The notes under the pieces: model-generated
Database searches by the model: none
Told to the model about the DNA's origin: nothing
The model's input: the letters and a program-made list of their open reading frames with translations, nothing else
Assembly: GCA_021234155.1 (NCBI GenBank)
Contig: JAJEKV010000090.1
Coordinates: 2,036,479-2,100,478 of the forward strand
Direction: 5' to 3'
DNA length: 64,000 nt
Origin: Isoetes taiwanensis
Lineage: Eukaryota; Streptophyta; Lycopodiopsida; Isoetales; Isoetaceae
In this document: positions 22,340 to 33,565 of the stretch, one piece after another
How positions within the stretch are numbered: the stretch's first letter is position 1
Layout: each line of letters begins with the position of its first letter
Position numbers and translations under genes: made by a program

Positions 22340-22960
22340 ATGGCAGCTCCTCCGACGCAGTTAGAAGGCGGTGGAAGAATTAGTACCACGGATCAGATCA
22401 AGGCTTTCTTGTCGCGGATGAAAGATGGGGCTTCTACCACTGCCGCACAGCGTAAGCCCTGGTCGGAAATGATCGATGTAAGTAATATCGCCAAGCCTGA
22501 TTCTCTTAATGACGCTTCAAGTCGAATTCGCAAAAATCTTGCTTACTTTCGGATCAATTACATGATCTGCATGGTTGCCGTAATTCTGCTTTCTTTGCTG
22601 TGGAATCCAACCTCTTTGATGGTCATAGCAGTGCTTCTAGCCGGATGGGCGTTTATGTATGTTTTCAGAACAGATCCGGTGGTCTTGTTCAGCAGAACTC
22701 TCAGTGAAAAGGAGGTTCTTGCCCTTATGAGTGTTGTCACTTTGGTGGTTGTGTTTCTTTTGACAGGGGTTGGATCCCTTCTTATTTCAACTCTGGTTGT
22801 TGGGTTTCTTCTTATCTGTGTACATGCTGCTTTAAGAGTCCCAGATGATTTGTTCATTGATGAGCCTGAATCTTCTGGTGGTCTTCTTTCTGTCTTTGGT
22901 GCCACTCCAATTTTACCAGTTTCAGTTCGACCAACTATACCAGTTACAACAAGTACTTAG
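22340..22960 (+). CDS. PRA1: PRA1-family protein (prenylated Rab acceptor), intact, intronless
   Basis: The protein has 206 residues, normal for plant PRA1 proteins, and starts at an ATG in a good context after an in-frame stop-containing leader. The family signature appears as SSRIRKNLAYFRINY (about residues 60-74). It is followed by a hydrophobic pair (about 74-90 and 92-107), a short loop with TDPVVLFSR, and a second hydrophobic pair (about 126-160). The C-terminal tail is acidic then Ser/Pro/Thr-rich. PRA1 proteins are four-pass membrane proteins of the ER, Golgi and endosomes that bind prenylated Rab GTPases and help in vesicle traffic; that is family knowledge. The coding region is open with no lesion, and PRA1 genes are usually single-exon in plants, so I take it as functional. 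It is the only clearly intact host gene of the window. Confidence 0.95.
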   Translation: MAAPPTQLEGGGRISTTDQIKAFLSRMKDGASTTAAQRKPWSEMIDVSNIAKPDSLNDASSRIRKNLAYFRINYMICMVAVILLSLLWNPTSLMVIAVLLAGWAFMYVFRTDPVVLFSRTLSEKEVLALMSVVTLVVVFLLTGVGSLLISTLVVGFLLICVHAALRVPDDLFIDEPESSGGLLSVFGATPILPVSVRPTIPVTTST

Positions 22961-23520
22961 CATACCAATTTCAGGTACTTATTTCTCTATCCTATAACTT
23001 AATAGCAATTTATTCATCCTCAACCAGTCGTTTTGATGGTTGGCTGATTATTACTTTCCAAGCTTGTTCAATTCATTATGTCAGTCCTACTAATATGAAC
23101 ATGCACTTTTAAAATGCATATTGTTCATATTTTGAGAATCTAATATGTGCAATCATGCATTTATCAAACATCTATTGATACTATGTAATGTATTTATTTT
23201 CACATTAAGGCGTCAGATAATATTAGTTATACTGTGCAATCCGCAGTGCCTCAATGGTGCATCTCGGCGAGTTCTGTTGGTGGCAATTCCATATACAGCG
23301 GTCTTACACATTGTTTATTCTCCTGAAGGATGAAGTTTCAATGTTACTGTTATACTCTAGTCATTTGCAATTCTTCCACTTGGCTATTTGATGATAAAAC
23401 TTACTCCTGGGTTGACTACATTTTGGATGTGTTTGTAAACTGTATAAATCTACATATGTGATCAGAAGCTTGATTTAAATTTGTTGCACGTTAATCTTAT
23501 CTGTGCCCTTTAGCTCTTTT
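22961..23520 (+). other. 3' untranslated region of the PRA1 gene, possibly with an intron
   Basis: A donor-like TTTCAG|GTACTT lies 12 bases after the stop (about 22974) and acceptor-like TAG/CAG sites occur near 23246, so a 3'-UTR intron is possible. No strong AATAAA was seen. A diverged copy of the part at 23340-23430 occurs at 24727-24815, which suggests that this region was duplicated. Confidence 0.35.
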
Positions 23521-26500
23521 TATTGTCCCTTCAATTTTGGCTTCAATTTTTTAAGCAAATGCTGTACTTTGGAGTGAAGGAGAGCCATAAGCATGCAAAA
23601 AAGGTAAATTACAAACCTGTTCGGAGGAAGCTGAACTACGGAAATGGAACTTATAGCCCCTCTAGCTGGATCAACCAAACTATGATGTTGTGCTAAACAA
23701 ACTGTGGCACCTGCAAAGGTAACCGAACATACTTTGTAATGGGAAGTTCCATAATCCTTGCTGCATTGTTGGAATGAATGACGCATAACAAGCAAAATCA
23801 ATGGTAGACAAGGGAACATAAGATCATGCATAATTTAAAAAACAAGGATATGGGGCTCTTAAATTTCAACCTTTTGTCGGCCAGTTTTTTTAAATAATAG
23901 GCTATAAGTCAATTACCGTTTGTTCAGCTATGGACAATGGAAGATTTGGGCACATGCATGTTTTCATAACCTTATGACCGCATTTGAAGGCCCCCGTTCC
24001 TTGACGATCATGCGAATAAGAAATTTGGATCTTTGCCACTGGCTTTTTACTATTTTCGTTTAAGCTTGACATTTTAGGTCCCGAATAGAATCTCAGTAAC
24101 GCGTTTCTGAAATTTTGACCAACTACGAACCACTTACAGCAGGTCTACGAAAGACAAATTCTACATCATGCTGAAAGTTGTGTGTTTATAATCCTCAAAT
24201 AGATAAAGGTAGCTAACAACAAGGAGAACGAGATCTGCTCCTGGTCTATCTCCATTATCTAATTCATTAATACCATCTGGTTCCTGGTCCTTATAGAGTA
24301 TAACAACGTGGACTGTAACAATGTTTTGTCTCATAGATTTTTGGCCCTGCCTTGCCATATCGAAGCCCCCTGATTGTGCACTGAAGTTTTCAAAAAATAA
24401 AGGGAGATAGATGCGTATAGCATCTCAGAAAACCTGCCAATTCTGCCTCTTAAGAGATGGTGATGTACATTGATCAAAATTGCATGTCCATGTTCTTTGG
24501 ACACCTGTTTATGTTAACTTTGAGCATCATGTGATGAATTCAATAAGCTCTTAAGTTATAGTAGTAGTCAGTCAACCAGGGATGCTATTCAATTCTAATC
24601 TGAATAGCACAACCATTTAGCACGCCATGGTATGAGAATGCATGATAGGTTCCAGTGACAATTCATCCATATATAACGAAAGGCTTACAATCCTATACAA
24701 AATAGCTGACAAAATAGCTGGGGATAACTTTTAACGTTATTGTCATACACTAATAATTTGCAATTCTTCCAACTGGTTATTCGTTGATGATGTTTTCTTC
24801 TTTGGTTGACTATGTGTTAAAATTACATGCAGCAACCAGATGCTTAGTCTGTTGCAGATATGAGAACAAATATTTTAAAGCTTAAATTTATAGCAAATAG
24901 AATATAACTGTGCGCATGTTCAGAATGCTTCTTGTATCATCATCAAACCATCTTGGCATCAGTTTGCTGTCAAAACTTCTGCTTGAGACGATTTGCAGAA
25001 AATGCCTCAATGATGGTAATGAATGCGAGCATGTTAGGTATTACCCCTTTCCTTTTCATCTCACACAGAAACTCTAAAAGCTTTATATGCCAGTGAATAA
25101 AAGGCTTGAAACTACCTTAAGATTGTATAGAGTCACTTGTTGCCACTTAGCATCAGAATCCAATTTGTCTGGCTGCTTCCCCATGTTTGAAATTGTCAAA
25201 GTGCGTTAGACTCTGCTTGGTTTGAGCCTGTAGCTTGAATTCGTCCATCATTTTCACAAAGGAGACCCTGATGGCAGGCTTGAAAATGGAAGGAAAAGGC
25301 ACAAAGTCATACCAGTCAGGATTAATTATGTAGTCCAGGGCCACAACATATAGGGCTAGAAAAGTGGGAAAAAATGTAGCAGATCATAATGAAATCAGTA
25401 AAAGCATTACTTACTGCATAAGTCTTGCATGTAGAAGAGATATTTCTTAATCCTGATCCAATCTATTGGCATGCTTCTCCTATTGTTATGCTACCAGTAC
25501 ATAAAAAAGAGAACTTGTTTTTGCTCACAAATCCCACATTCCACAAAATTCCATAAAAAAATCTTCTCCATAGCCTAGGTTTTTCCTGGATACAAAGTAT
25601 CATAGACGTACTGTCTTCTTGTAATTTTAGGGTTCTAAGGCCTTTTTGGATTGCCCCTGTTAAGGGGGCAATTCGTTAGGGGGAGGGTTGGTTTTGGCAT
25701 ATTCTGGCATATCAGGGGTATATCTGATAATCTGACGGCCGTCATTACTGATTGTTTTTCCGGCGGTGAAAAACTTTTTGGTTTTTTTTGCGTATGAATA
25801 TACGGTAAGGTTTTCCGTGTTTTGGACGCCAAATTATTTTCCCGGCGATCGGAAACTCGTTTTTTTTTTTTGTGAAAAACTATTGGTTTTTTTAACCTTT
25901 GGGCTAGAGATTCCTTTTTTTAGAATTTATCTTTGGGTTTTTTATTTTTAAAACAAACTATTTTTTTATTGGAATGTATTTATAGAAAAGGATTTGTAAG
26001 AAGCTTTTTGGAGACATGGAGTAGAGACCGTGCTTTTTGGAGGATTGTCGAAGGAAGCAGGGACGCTGGAGCTTGAAGACTGCATCAAATCTTCTCTAAG
26101 AGGTGGGGTTTTCACGGATTCAAGTGAGTTATTAGCTGCTTTGAATCATTAGATGCATGCTTTGGATAAATAATTCCGGTGTAACATCTATGGTGAGAAT
26201 TGTTGATGCTTTGGTAAAGCAAAGTTTGAAGCTGCATGTATTCTAGAATTAAATCAGGATATTATGGGCTACATCAACGGTGTAAACTGCAGCAGAGTTG
26301 CCACAGTCGGATGCTAAGCTTATGGAAGCTTCTTAGAAGGACCAAGGACAGATGGATTTGGCTTGCTAAGAAGTCGAATTGAAGGAATCAAGGGCTGATT
26401 TGATAAAATCAGAGGTCTGCTTGATCATTCCATAATACAGAAAGGTGGTACAACATTCAATTCAATATTCTCAGGACTATAGAAGTTGCCTTTATTATAG

Positions 26501-26633
26501 CATTGCTTGCAAGATGTATTATCGCTCCCTTTATACCAAACTTTGTTCAGTACATTGCTAAGGTTCTTGAAATGTGTCTTTTGTTTCATCATCTGGTAAG
26601 AGAATCTTAACCTCTTGCAAGAAAGACAGGGAA
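23521..26633. other. Intergenic, no gene recognised
   Basis: Short frames lack family resemblance. The only structure noted is the diverged duplicate of PRA1 3'-flank sequence at 24727-24815 (TTTGCAATTCTTCC-AACTGGTTATT versus TTTGCAATTCTTCCACTTGGCTATT) and T-rich runs near 25770-25960. Confidence 0.4.
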
Positions 26634-28117
26634 TTATTGGAATATCAGCAGAGCCTCTTCAAAATCATAGATACCATTAATACAAATGTCTCCAATATCA
26701 GTGTCTACATGGTTACCATCATCGACATTGTGTAAAGAATCGACTTGAATGGTGCTAATATTGCTTGCAAATATACCATTGTCCTGTAATCTTAGTAATT
26801 TTGATGGATTTGATTGATCAGAGGTGGATAGTTGTATATCACATTGTGACAAATGTTTTGAGCGTGCTCTTTTCTTCCAAGAAGTTGAAGCAATCTTGTC
26901 TTCTTTAGTGACGTTGAGCTCTATATTATTCATGGAGCTTGAACAAACGTTTTGATGAGAAATAAGCGTCCACGAATTGTACACAACCTTGTAACCTACA
27001 AAACCATTAAATATTATAAAATTTGTGCTAAGAAATTGGAGCAACATAATAAGTGTTAAACCTAAGAAATATTGTACGTGCATTAGAGTTTCATTTAAAG
27101 CATACCTGTTATGTTTGTTTGCCTCTACACTATGTTCTTCATCACCACGTTGGTGAAGGTTGTTCATGGACATGGAACAAAGATCCACATTGACACCACC
27201 ATTGACACCACCAAGAGCATTTATAGATGGTACAACACCTTCATTGTTTTGAACCGAGCCTTCAAAATCATGAATACCATTAATAGAAAAGTCTTCAATA
27301 TCGGCGCATCGAGATGGTTACCATCATTAGGTGTTATGTATAGAATGGACTTCAATAGTGCTAGTATTACTTGCAAATTCATAAATGTTGCGTGTACTTG
27401 ACAACGTTGATGGATGTGATTGATCGAATTTGGGCGATTGAATATGACATTGTGAAGAATGTTTTGAACGTGCTCTCCTCTTCCAAGAACTTGATGCAAT
27501 ATCGTCTTCTGTACTCATATTGAGCTCAATATTATTGATGGATCTTGGACAAACATTTTGATCATGAGTAGGATCCATGAAGTTTACATGGTCTTGCAAG
27601 CTGCAAAAGTATTAAACATTGCAAAGTGTGTGAAATCATGAATAGCATCCATGAAGTTTACATGGTCTTGAAAGCTGCAAAAGTATTAAATATTGCATAC
27701 ATGTTATGTGTATTTCTATCCACAACATATTGTTCAGCACATTGGTGAACGTTCATATCAACATTCACGTCATGAATACCATTTGGTGATGCTACAAGAG
27801 GATGTTGAACAATGTCGAGAGTGTTATCAAGTAAGCCATTTTCTTCAAGTCTAGAAACTTTAGCCAAGATTGCTCTAATAGAATATTCATAATTTGGATG
27901 TGAATCTACGAAATGCTTTGCACGTGCTTTCTTTGATCCAACTCTATTTCTATTCCAAAATTGTATTAATGTTTCTTGTTCATGCAATGTCCAAGCCATT
28001 ATCTCAATATAGCAACAGGACAAAGCACACATTACAATTTGAACCGTTGAGCTATATTTCTTTAAACTAAATAAAGTAAGACAATGTATAATTGCGCAAG
28101 GCTTACCAATGAAAGTT
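26634..28117 (-). pseudogene. Copy A of an unknown SANT/Myb-like multi-exon family
   Basis: I do not recognise the family. On the minus strand, an exon near 28117-28090 ends with a GGTAAGCC donor. An exon from about 27995 encodes MAWTLHEQETLIQFWNRNRV and a region that could fold as a SANT/Myb-like helical domain, ending VSRLEENGLLDNTLDIVQ. Further down, a module with NNIELN...DIAS(S/T)SWK(R/K)RARSKH and QSNPSKL...NTSTI-V-S-HN occurs twice (27327-27599 and 26634-26960), and HQ-x-HSVEANKHNRY-like segments also repeat, so the gene grew by internal duplication. The coding frame is broken between modules. Copy B lies at 44998-47424 in the opposite orientation. The stretch 27794-27810 preserves the sequence into which copy B received a solo LTR. 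Confidence 0.55.
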
Positions 28118-29254
28118 ACGTCAAATTGGTAATTCTAAAGCTAAGATTCATCTTCTAGAAAAACCAAAGCTAAGATTCATCTTCTAGAAAAACTCCAAAG
28201 TCAGCCACGATCCTGAACAGTACCACTGCTACTGGCCCGAGCACCACCTTGCTCAATCACTGTATGCACTCAAAGGGGTTAGTCCTTGTGACTAAGTGGG
28301 GGTCTCATAGCTGCCTCCGCATGCTAAAACATCTTGAAAGTCTTGAGAAACAAACATAAACAACTCAAAGACACAAGAACCTATGGTGCAACGCTAGACT
28401 ATGACAATAAAGAAAACATCATGAACATCAAGAGCAAAGAACATAACCAGAGTACCAAACCATCATAAACAAACTCGGGACAATGGGTAGCTCGGCCAGC
28501 CTACATACACTGAGGCCCGTTAAACATATTGCCCAGCCGACTTACATTCCAAGCCCTGTAGCAGGTGGTGGGGTGAACCTCGTATGTGCATACCCTCTCG
28601 ACCCGTCCCGTCAATGGAGGACCTCTTACCATGGGGTTTCACAAGAGTTGGTGGCCGTAGCAATCCCCCGCCAGAGAGAACTAGCGCCCGGTGTCATAGA
28701 GCACAAGAACCACAGAGAATCATAGATGAACATGAGCATCTTGGAGCAACCTAGGCCACCGAACCTAGAAGCCCGACCCCGGAGGATCAAGTACATATCA
28801 AAATACCAAGACAACTTTGTGACACAATGACCGAGATGATGACATGTGTTGTTCATTAGTTATCTACCATATACATGTGTCTAAACCATACCTAGCCACT
28901 TGCCGAAGTTGCCCATACAACTTGCCCATGTTGAAGTAGCAAATTCGATGATGAAACTCAATAGCAAACCAACATATCGATGTGGCATGCTTGAATAATT
29001 ACTACAAGGTCGGTGCAGAAATAACTTCACAACATTATTTAATTCAGGCCTCTTAGCTACGGTTTTTAGAATTTTTAATATGAAAACCCACTTCCTTAGC
29101 TAAGTAATTAATTATACATCCAAACTGGAGTCATCAAACTTACACTTTCCCAGCATAAAATCCATAAAGACTCCTGACTGCAATTGCCTGAAATTCGTAG
29201 ACTAGCCCCATCTCCATGAGCAAGCTCGTATAATTATCTGAGTTATCTTCTATA
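28118..29254. other. Intergenic; GC-richer block 28200-28860 may be LTR-derived
   Basis: The block 28200-28860 has the composition and punctuated style of LTR sequence (CAGCCTACATACACTGAGGCCCG, CCCTCTCGACCCGTCCCGTC) but no terminus, primer site or second copy is visible. The rest is AT-rich. A 25-base direct repeat (AAAGCTAAGATTCATCTTCTAGAAAAAC) flanks 28137-28190. Confidence 0.3.
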
Positions 29255-29342
29255 TCTAATAATAAAGGCGTTTTGTGATAGTCTGTGCGCAATCTTAGGC
29301 ATTGATTTTGTTACATTTTTTGTGGGCCGTTAGATCATCTCT

Positions 29343-29512
29343 GTGGAAGTTTTGAAGAAAGAAAGGCATCGCTTCTTCCGAAACCGTTCTCCTCTTGGGA
29401 TTCCCTCTTTGGCTGTCTGTGCATCTCCATCTCCTCCATCTCCTCGCCGCCGTTGCATCTTCTATCTCAGCTCTCCTACCCGGAAACGACTCTTTGTTAA
29501 GCTTGGCAGGTA
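29343..29512 (+). other. Exon-like cargo near the Helitron 5' end
   Basis: The frame starting near 29343 is Arg/Ser/Pro-rich (FFRNRSPLGIPSL, PSPPSPRRRC) like a plastid transit peptide or a translated 5' UTR, and reaches a GGCAG|GTATTTGG donor near 29511. Helitrons often carry first exons of host genes close to their 5' ends. The parent gene is not recognised, and chance coding cannot be excluded. Confidence 0.3.
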
Positions 29513-30433
29513 TTTGGTTCAACTTGAAAATTTCTTCATTTACAAGACAATGCACAAAACTCTTTGTATTTTATTCTTGCTGCCGTCGACTCTTGGCATA
29601 ACAAATCGCTACTTTTGTGTTTTCCCAAAAATGCAATCTTCGGTTGTTCTCAGCGTAGAGCTAGGCTCGGCAGTTGGCCAGACAGCCAACTCTAAGAGAT
29701 TGGATTGCGCAAAACAATGATTTCCTTTGTTGGGTATTTTAAGATTGAACTTTACATGTGCGGCTTTTCTTTCTTGGCTTTCTGAGAAGTAGGGCCAAAG
29801 GAAAGTTATGGAAGAAATGCCTCATAACCGTCAAGCCATGTGAGAAATATTTGCGATGGCACATCAGACCTGTTTGTGCAGTCGAGACTTTACCATTGAA
29901 AAGTAAATTGAATGCCTTTAGTACTTTAGTTATATGAAACAGAATTATGGAATTTGTCCAAATATTTTTCATTATAGTTGTAAAAAACATCAACGTAGGT
30001 GCAAAAGCTTTTGTTTTTTTTTTTTCTTAGCTCAGCAAATGTGTAGATTATGGCGGTTCTGTAAGTGAAGGATCTTCTTGTATATTTATGCATGTATGGG
30101 TTATTGCGGGCAACTCAAGCTGGGGTGAAAGATATCAATAAATGGTGCTGGAGTGTAAGATGCAACGTGTATTTTCCTGTAAGTGTTTACTCAAATCCCT
30201 TATTAGCTTGTTTACTAAAGTCCCTTATTTGCTAGATGTGACTAATATATAGCTTAGCTCAATAAATTCGTAACTTATGGCAATTCTAAGGCTCATATAT
30301 GGGCTTAGAATATAGATAGATAGATAGATTTAGATGCTCCTTATGCGGGTGGTTCTTTCTTGTGGTAAACAACCACCCCTGCATGCAAAATAGGGAGATG
30401 ATCCCAATAAATAACCCTAACCCATACACATAG

Positions 30434-30770
30434 ATGTACTCTCCGGTGTCACATTCCTTGGTTAATAAGTGATTTGGCCATCATCTAGAGAAAATGGGCA
30501 GACCCTAGCGCACCAGATTACAAAATCTTTGGATGTAGAAACGGGGACAATAGTCAACGCATAAATGTCCTCTCCATGTCATTCCTTAAGTGATTTGGCC
30601 ATCATCTGTGATTTGGACGGTATTTGTTCATCTACAATCTGGAGAAATATGCGGACCTAGCGGACGGATTACACAATCTTTGGATGTAGAAACAGGGGCC
30701 AATAATCCATACACATAAATGCCCTCTCCTTGGGTAATAATGATTTGGCCATCATCTGTGATTGGGACAG
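30434..30770. repeat. Tandem units of about 150 bp, 2.5 copies, in the Helitron
   Basis: The words TGATTTGGCCATCATCT and AATCTTTGGATGTAGAAAC recur at roughly 150-base spacing: GATTTGGCCATCATCT starts near 30472, 30593 and 30731. Units are diverged with small deletions. Confidence 0.75.
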
Positions 30771-32699
30771 AATGTGCACGGCCAGGAGCACACTGAACAA
30801 TTCCCAGGCTTCTTAATTATTCGGTATATTGAGGCTTGATGAGCTTCTCAAAAAATGCCAAGAGCACAAACAGAAGTCCAAGTCACATTAGACTCAAGAG
30901 AGACAACCAGCAGCAATGCCATGCTTATCAATGTTGAATCACACCTCCTTCAAAAGACTTCATTCAAACATATTACCGACTTCAGTGAAACATATTACAA
31001 TATGACCAGAATCTAACTCCTAATTGCTTGTAACAACAACATATGCTGAACATATGGTGAAAATGATACCACATTCTATCAAACAAAGAAGGAAGCCATT
31101 TGTGGCATCCTTTCTCTGTTTAGGGAGTTGATAAGTTTCCAAAACTGATGTATTGAACTTCGATAATTTGTGCAGGTTGAGACTTGAACTATGTGCCGGC
31201 TCAAACTGGACTTGATGAAGAAATACTACTTGTCCTTATCCACTTGCAAAAGCAAAGGAACCGAGCACAATAAAAGGTACAGCACTCATGCCATGACTAA
31301 AGTTTTTTCCGGACATGACTACAAGTAGGGAATAAACTTGAGAATTGCAGAGGACATGTTGTACTCATGCCCAAAGAAGCCTTAGGCACGAAAATACTTG
31401 TGCTTCATCTACAAGCACTTGGCTATGGGACCCTTGCAAATGCTTAATTTGCTTCAACCAATTTTCCAAACATAGCAAACAGATGATTGAGATGCCAAGA
31501 CTATTAGAAATCAGAAGAATTTGCAAACATTCAATACCTTTTCCCCGTATGGACTCGTGCAAAAGGAAATATGCATTATTCCTTGACAACGGCAACCCTT
31601 GCTCTTCCAAAGGTCCTCATTTAGCTTCCTATGTTACGCCAGATTTGTGATTCCTTTGAAATACCGGATAATGCAAGGTCTTTCAACCTTGAACGTTTTA
31701 AAAGTCGAGCTGATCTTATAAATATCGCATTATGCTCTTCAAGCGGAATCGCCCGATCCTGTATGAATTATTAAGCGCAACTATACATACATGGATGCGA
31801 TTAGAGCAAATTTAGGCTTGCATTCCCTTTCCTATGCCTAATACTTCACTCGATCGGTTTTTGTATCTCAATCTTCAAATTAATCAGGTGGTTCAAAAAT
31901 CTTCCTATGTGGCCTCATGCAATACACAAATCTTGTGGGAACTTCAATTGGCTATACAATAACAGCATCAATAAGCCAATTGAATCTGAATCTGCAATAC
32001 ACATACTTACAAACCAGTGATAGATTTAACATCACGATGTCCCTGCCACGTCCTCTTTTCTTGATAAAATATCGATAGCTGAAAAATGCAAAATCACGAT
32101 CATTGAGTGCATATCTAACAATAAAATCATGGCGGTATGTATGGCGTAATTCTTAATAATGCCATGGATTTATTCCAACAAATGCCGCAAAAGGATATTG
32201 TTTCATCACAATCATGATCACAGCCTTTGCATAAAAGACTATCAAAAAGAAGATTTTAGACATTTTTATTCACCAAATGTATTTGGTGCTTGCTCTCACA
32301 ATGCTGTTGAAGGAAATAGCAGGTCCACGTTATGGCTTTCATGGCTTTCGGGTAAATGTCTTTATCTTATGATCTTATGTCTGAATAGTGGTTCTAGACA
32401 GGAAAAATATATGGCAAACTTAGTTTTGGGCAAGTATTATAGATGTGAAATTTTATGCTCTATCTTACTTTAAAAGCACTATGGTCTTACTATTGTTGTG
32501 TCTTTCCAGTTCAAAAGCGATTTGCCTCCAATAATCACTGTTTTCCAGCTTGATTATAAACCCATCTACCTGCTTTGCTACTATTGCATCCAATTAGCGA
32601 AAAGATAGATGCTTCAAAGCAATGAACCTCTGAGATAGAAAAAGCATGCTAGATGGAAAGGTCTATGGAGAGGTTGGGAATAAGTGTTTTCAGGTTGAG

Positions 32700-33565
32700 T
32701 ACTGAAGCAATATTTATTGTTACTTTCATTTTTTCCATCTTGCTCTATCGATTATTCCCACCCGTACAAGTTCCCATCAAATTGTTTTCAAATTGGCACA
32801 TGCTCTGTTTCTTCTTAGTTGCGGTCGGGGCATAAAGACAAATGAATTGGAGCTTTCATGCATGGGAAAGGCACAGATTCTACATATCCCCAACGATCTA
32901 AGAAGGGGATATAACCTTTCATTCAATTTGTTTCTCGGGTTAGATAGTCAGTTTCTCAAAGTCATGTCTTTGCCTTTTGCACTAGCGTAAATATACATTG
33001 TTATCTTCCTCTATTGATTATTCCCACTGCGAAAGTTCCCACCAAATTGTTTCTAAATTGGCACATGCTCTGTTTCTTCTCGATTCTTGGTCGGGCATAA
33101 CGATAAATGAATTGGAGCTTTCATGCAAGATAAGGCATTTTGGCAAAACACGGATTCCACATATTGTGCCAACAATCTAAGTAGGAGATATAGCCTTTCA
33201 TTCAAAGGTTTGTTTCTCGTGTTACATAGTTAGTTTCTCAAAGTCATGTAATCATTTTTGCATTAGACAAAGAAATATGCATTGTTATTTTCGTTTTTGC
33301 CATCTTCCTCTATTGATTATTCCCACATTGCATAAGTTCCCATCATATTGCTTCCAAATTGGTACATGTTCTATTTCCTCTCGGTTGCACTCGGGCATAA
33401 AGATAAATGAATTGGAGCTTTCATGCAAGATAAGGCATTTGGGAAAGGCACAGACTCTACATAGACTCTACATATCCTGCAACAATCTAAGGAAATATAG
33501 CCTTTCATTCAAAGACTGTTTATCAAGTAAGTTTCTCAAAGTCATGTCTTTGCCTTCCTTTGGAC
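32700..33565. repeat. Three tandem units of about 266-299 bp in the Helitron
   Basis: ATTATTCCCA starts comparable positions at 32751, 33017 and 33316. Each unit continues with AATTGG-ACATG-TCT, ATAAATGAATTGGAGCTTTC, AACAATCTAAG, CCTTTCATTCAA and TTTCTCAAAGTCATGT. Short open frames in the three units are related but not conserved to their ends, so I do not call genes. Confidence 0.85.
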
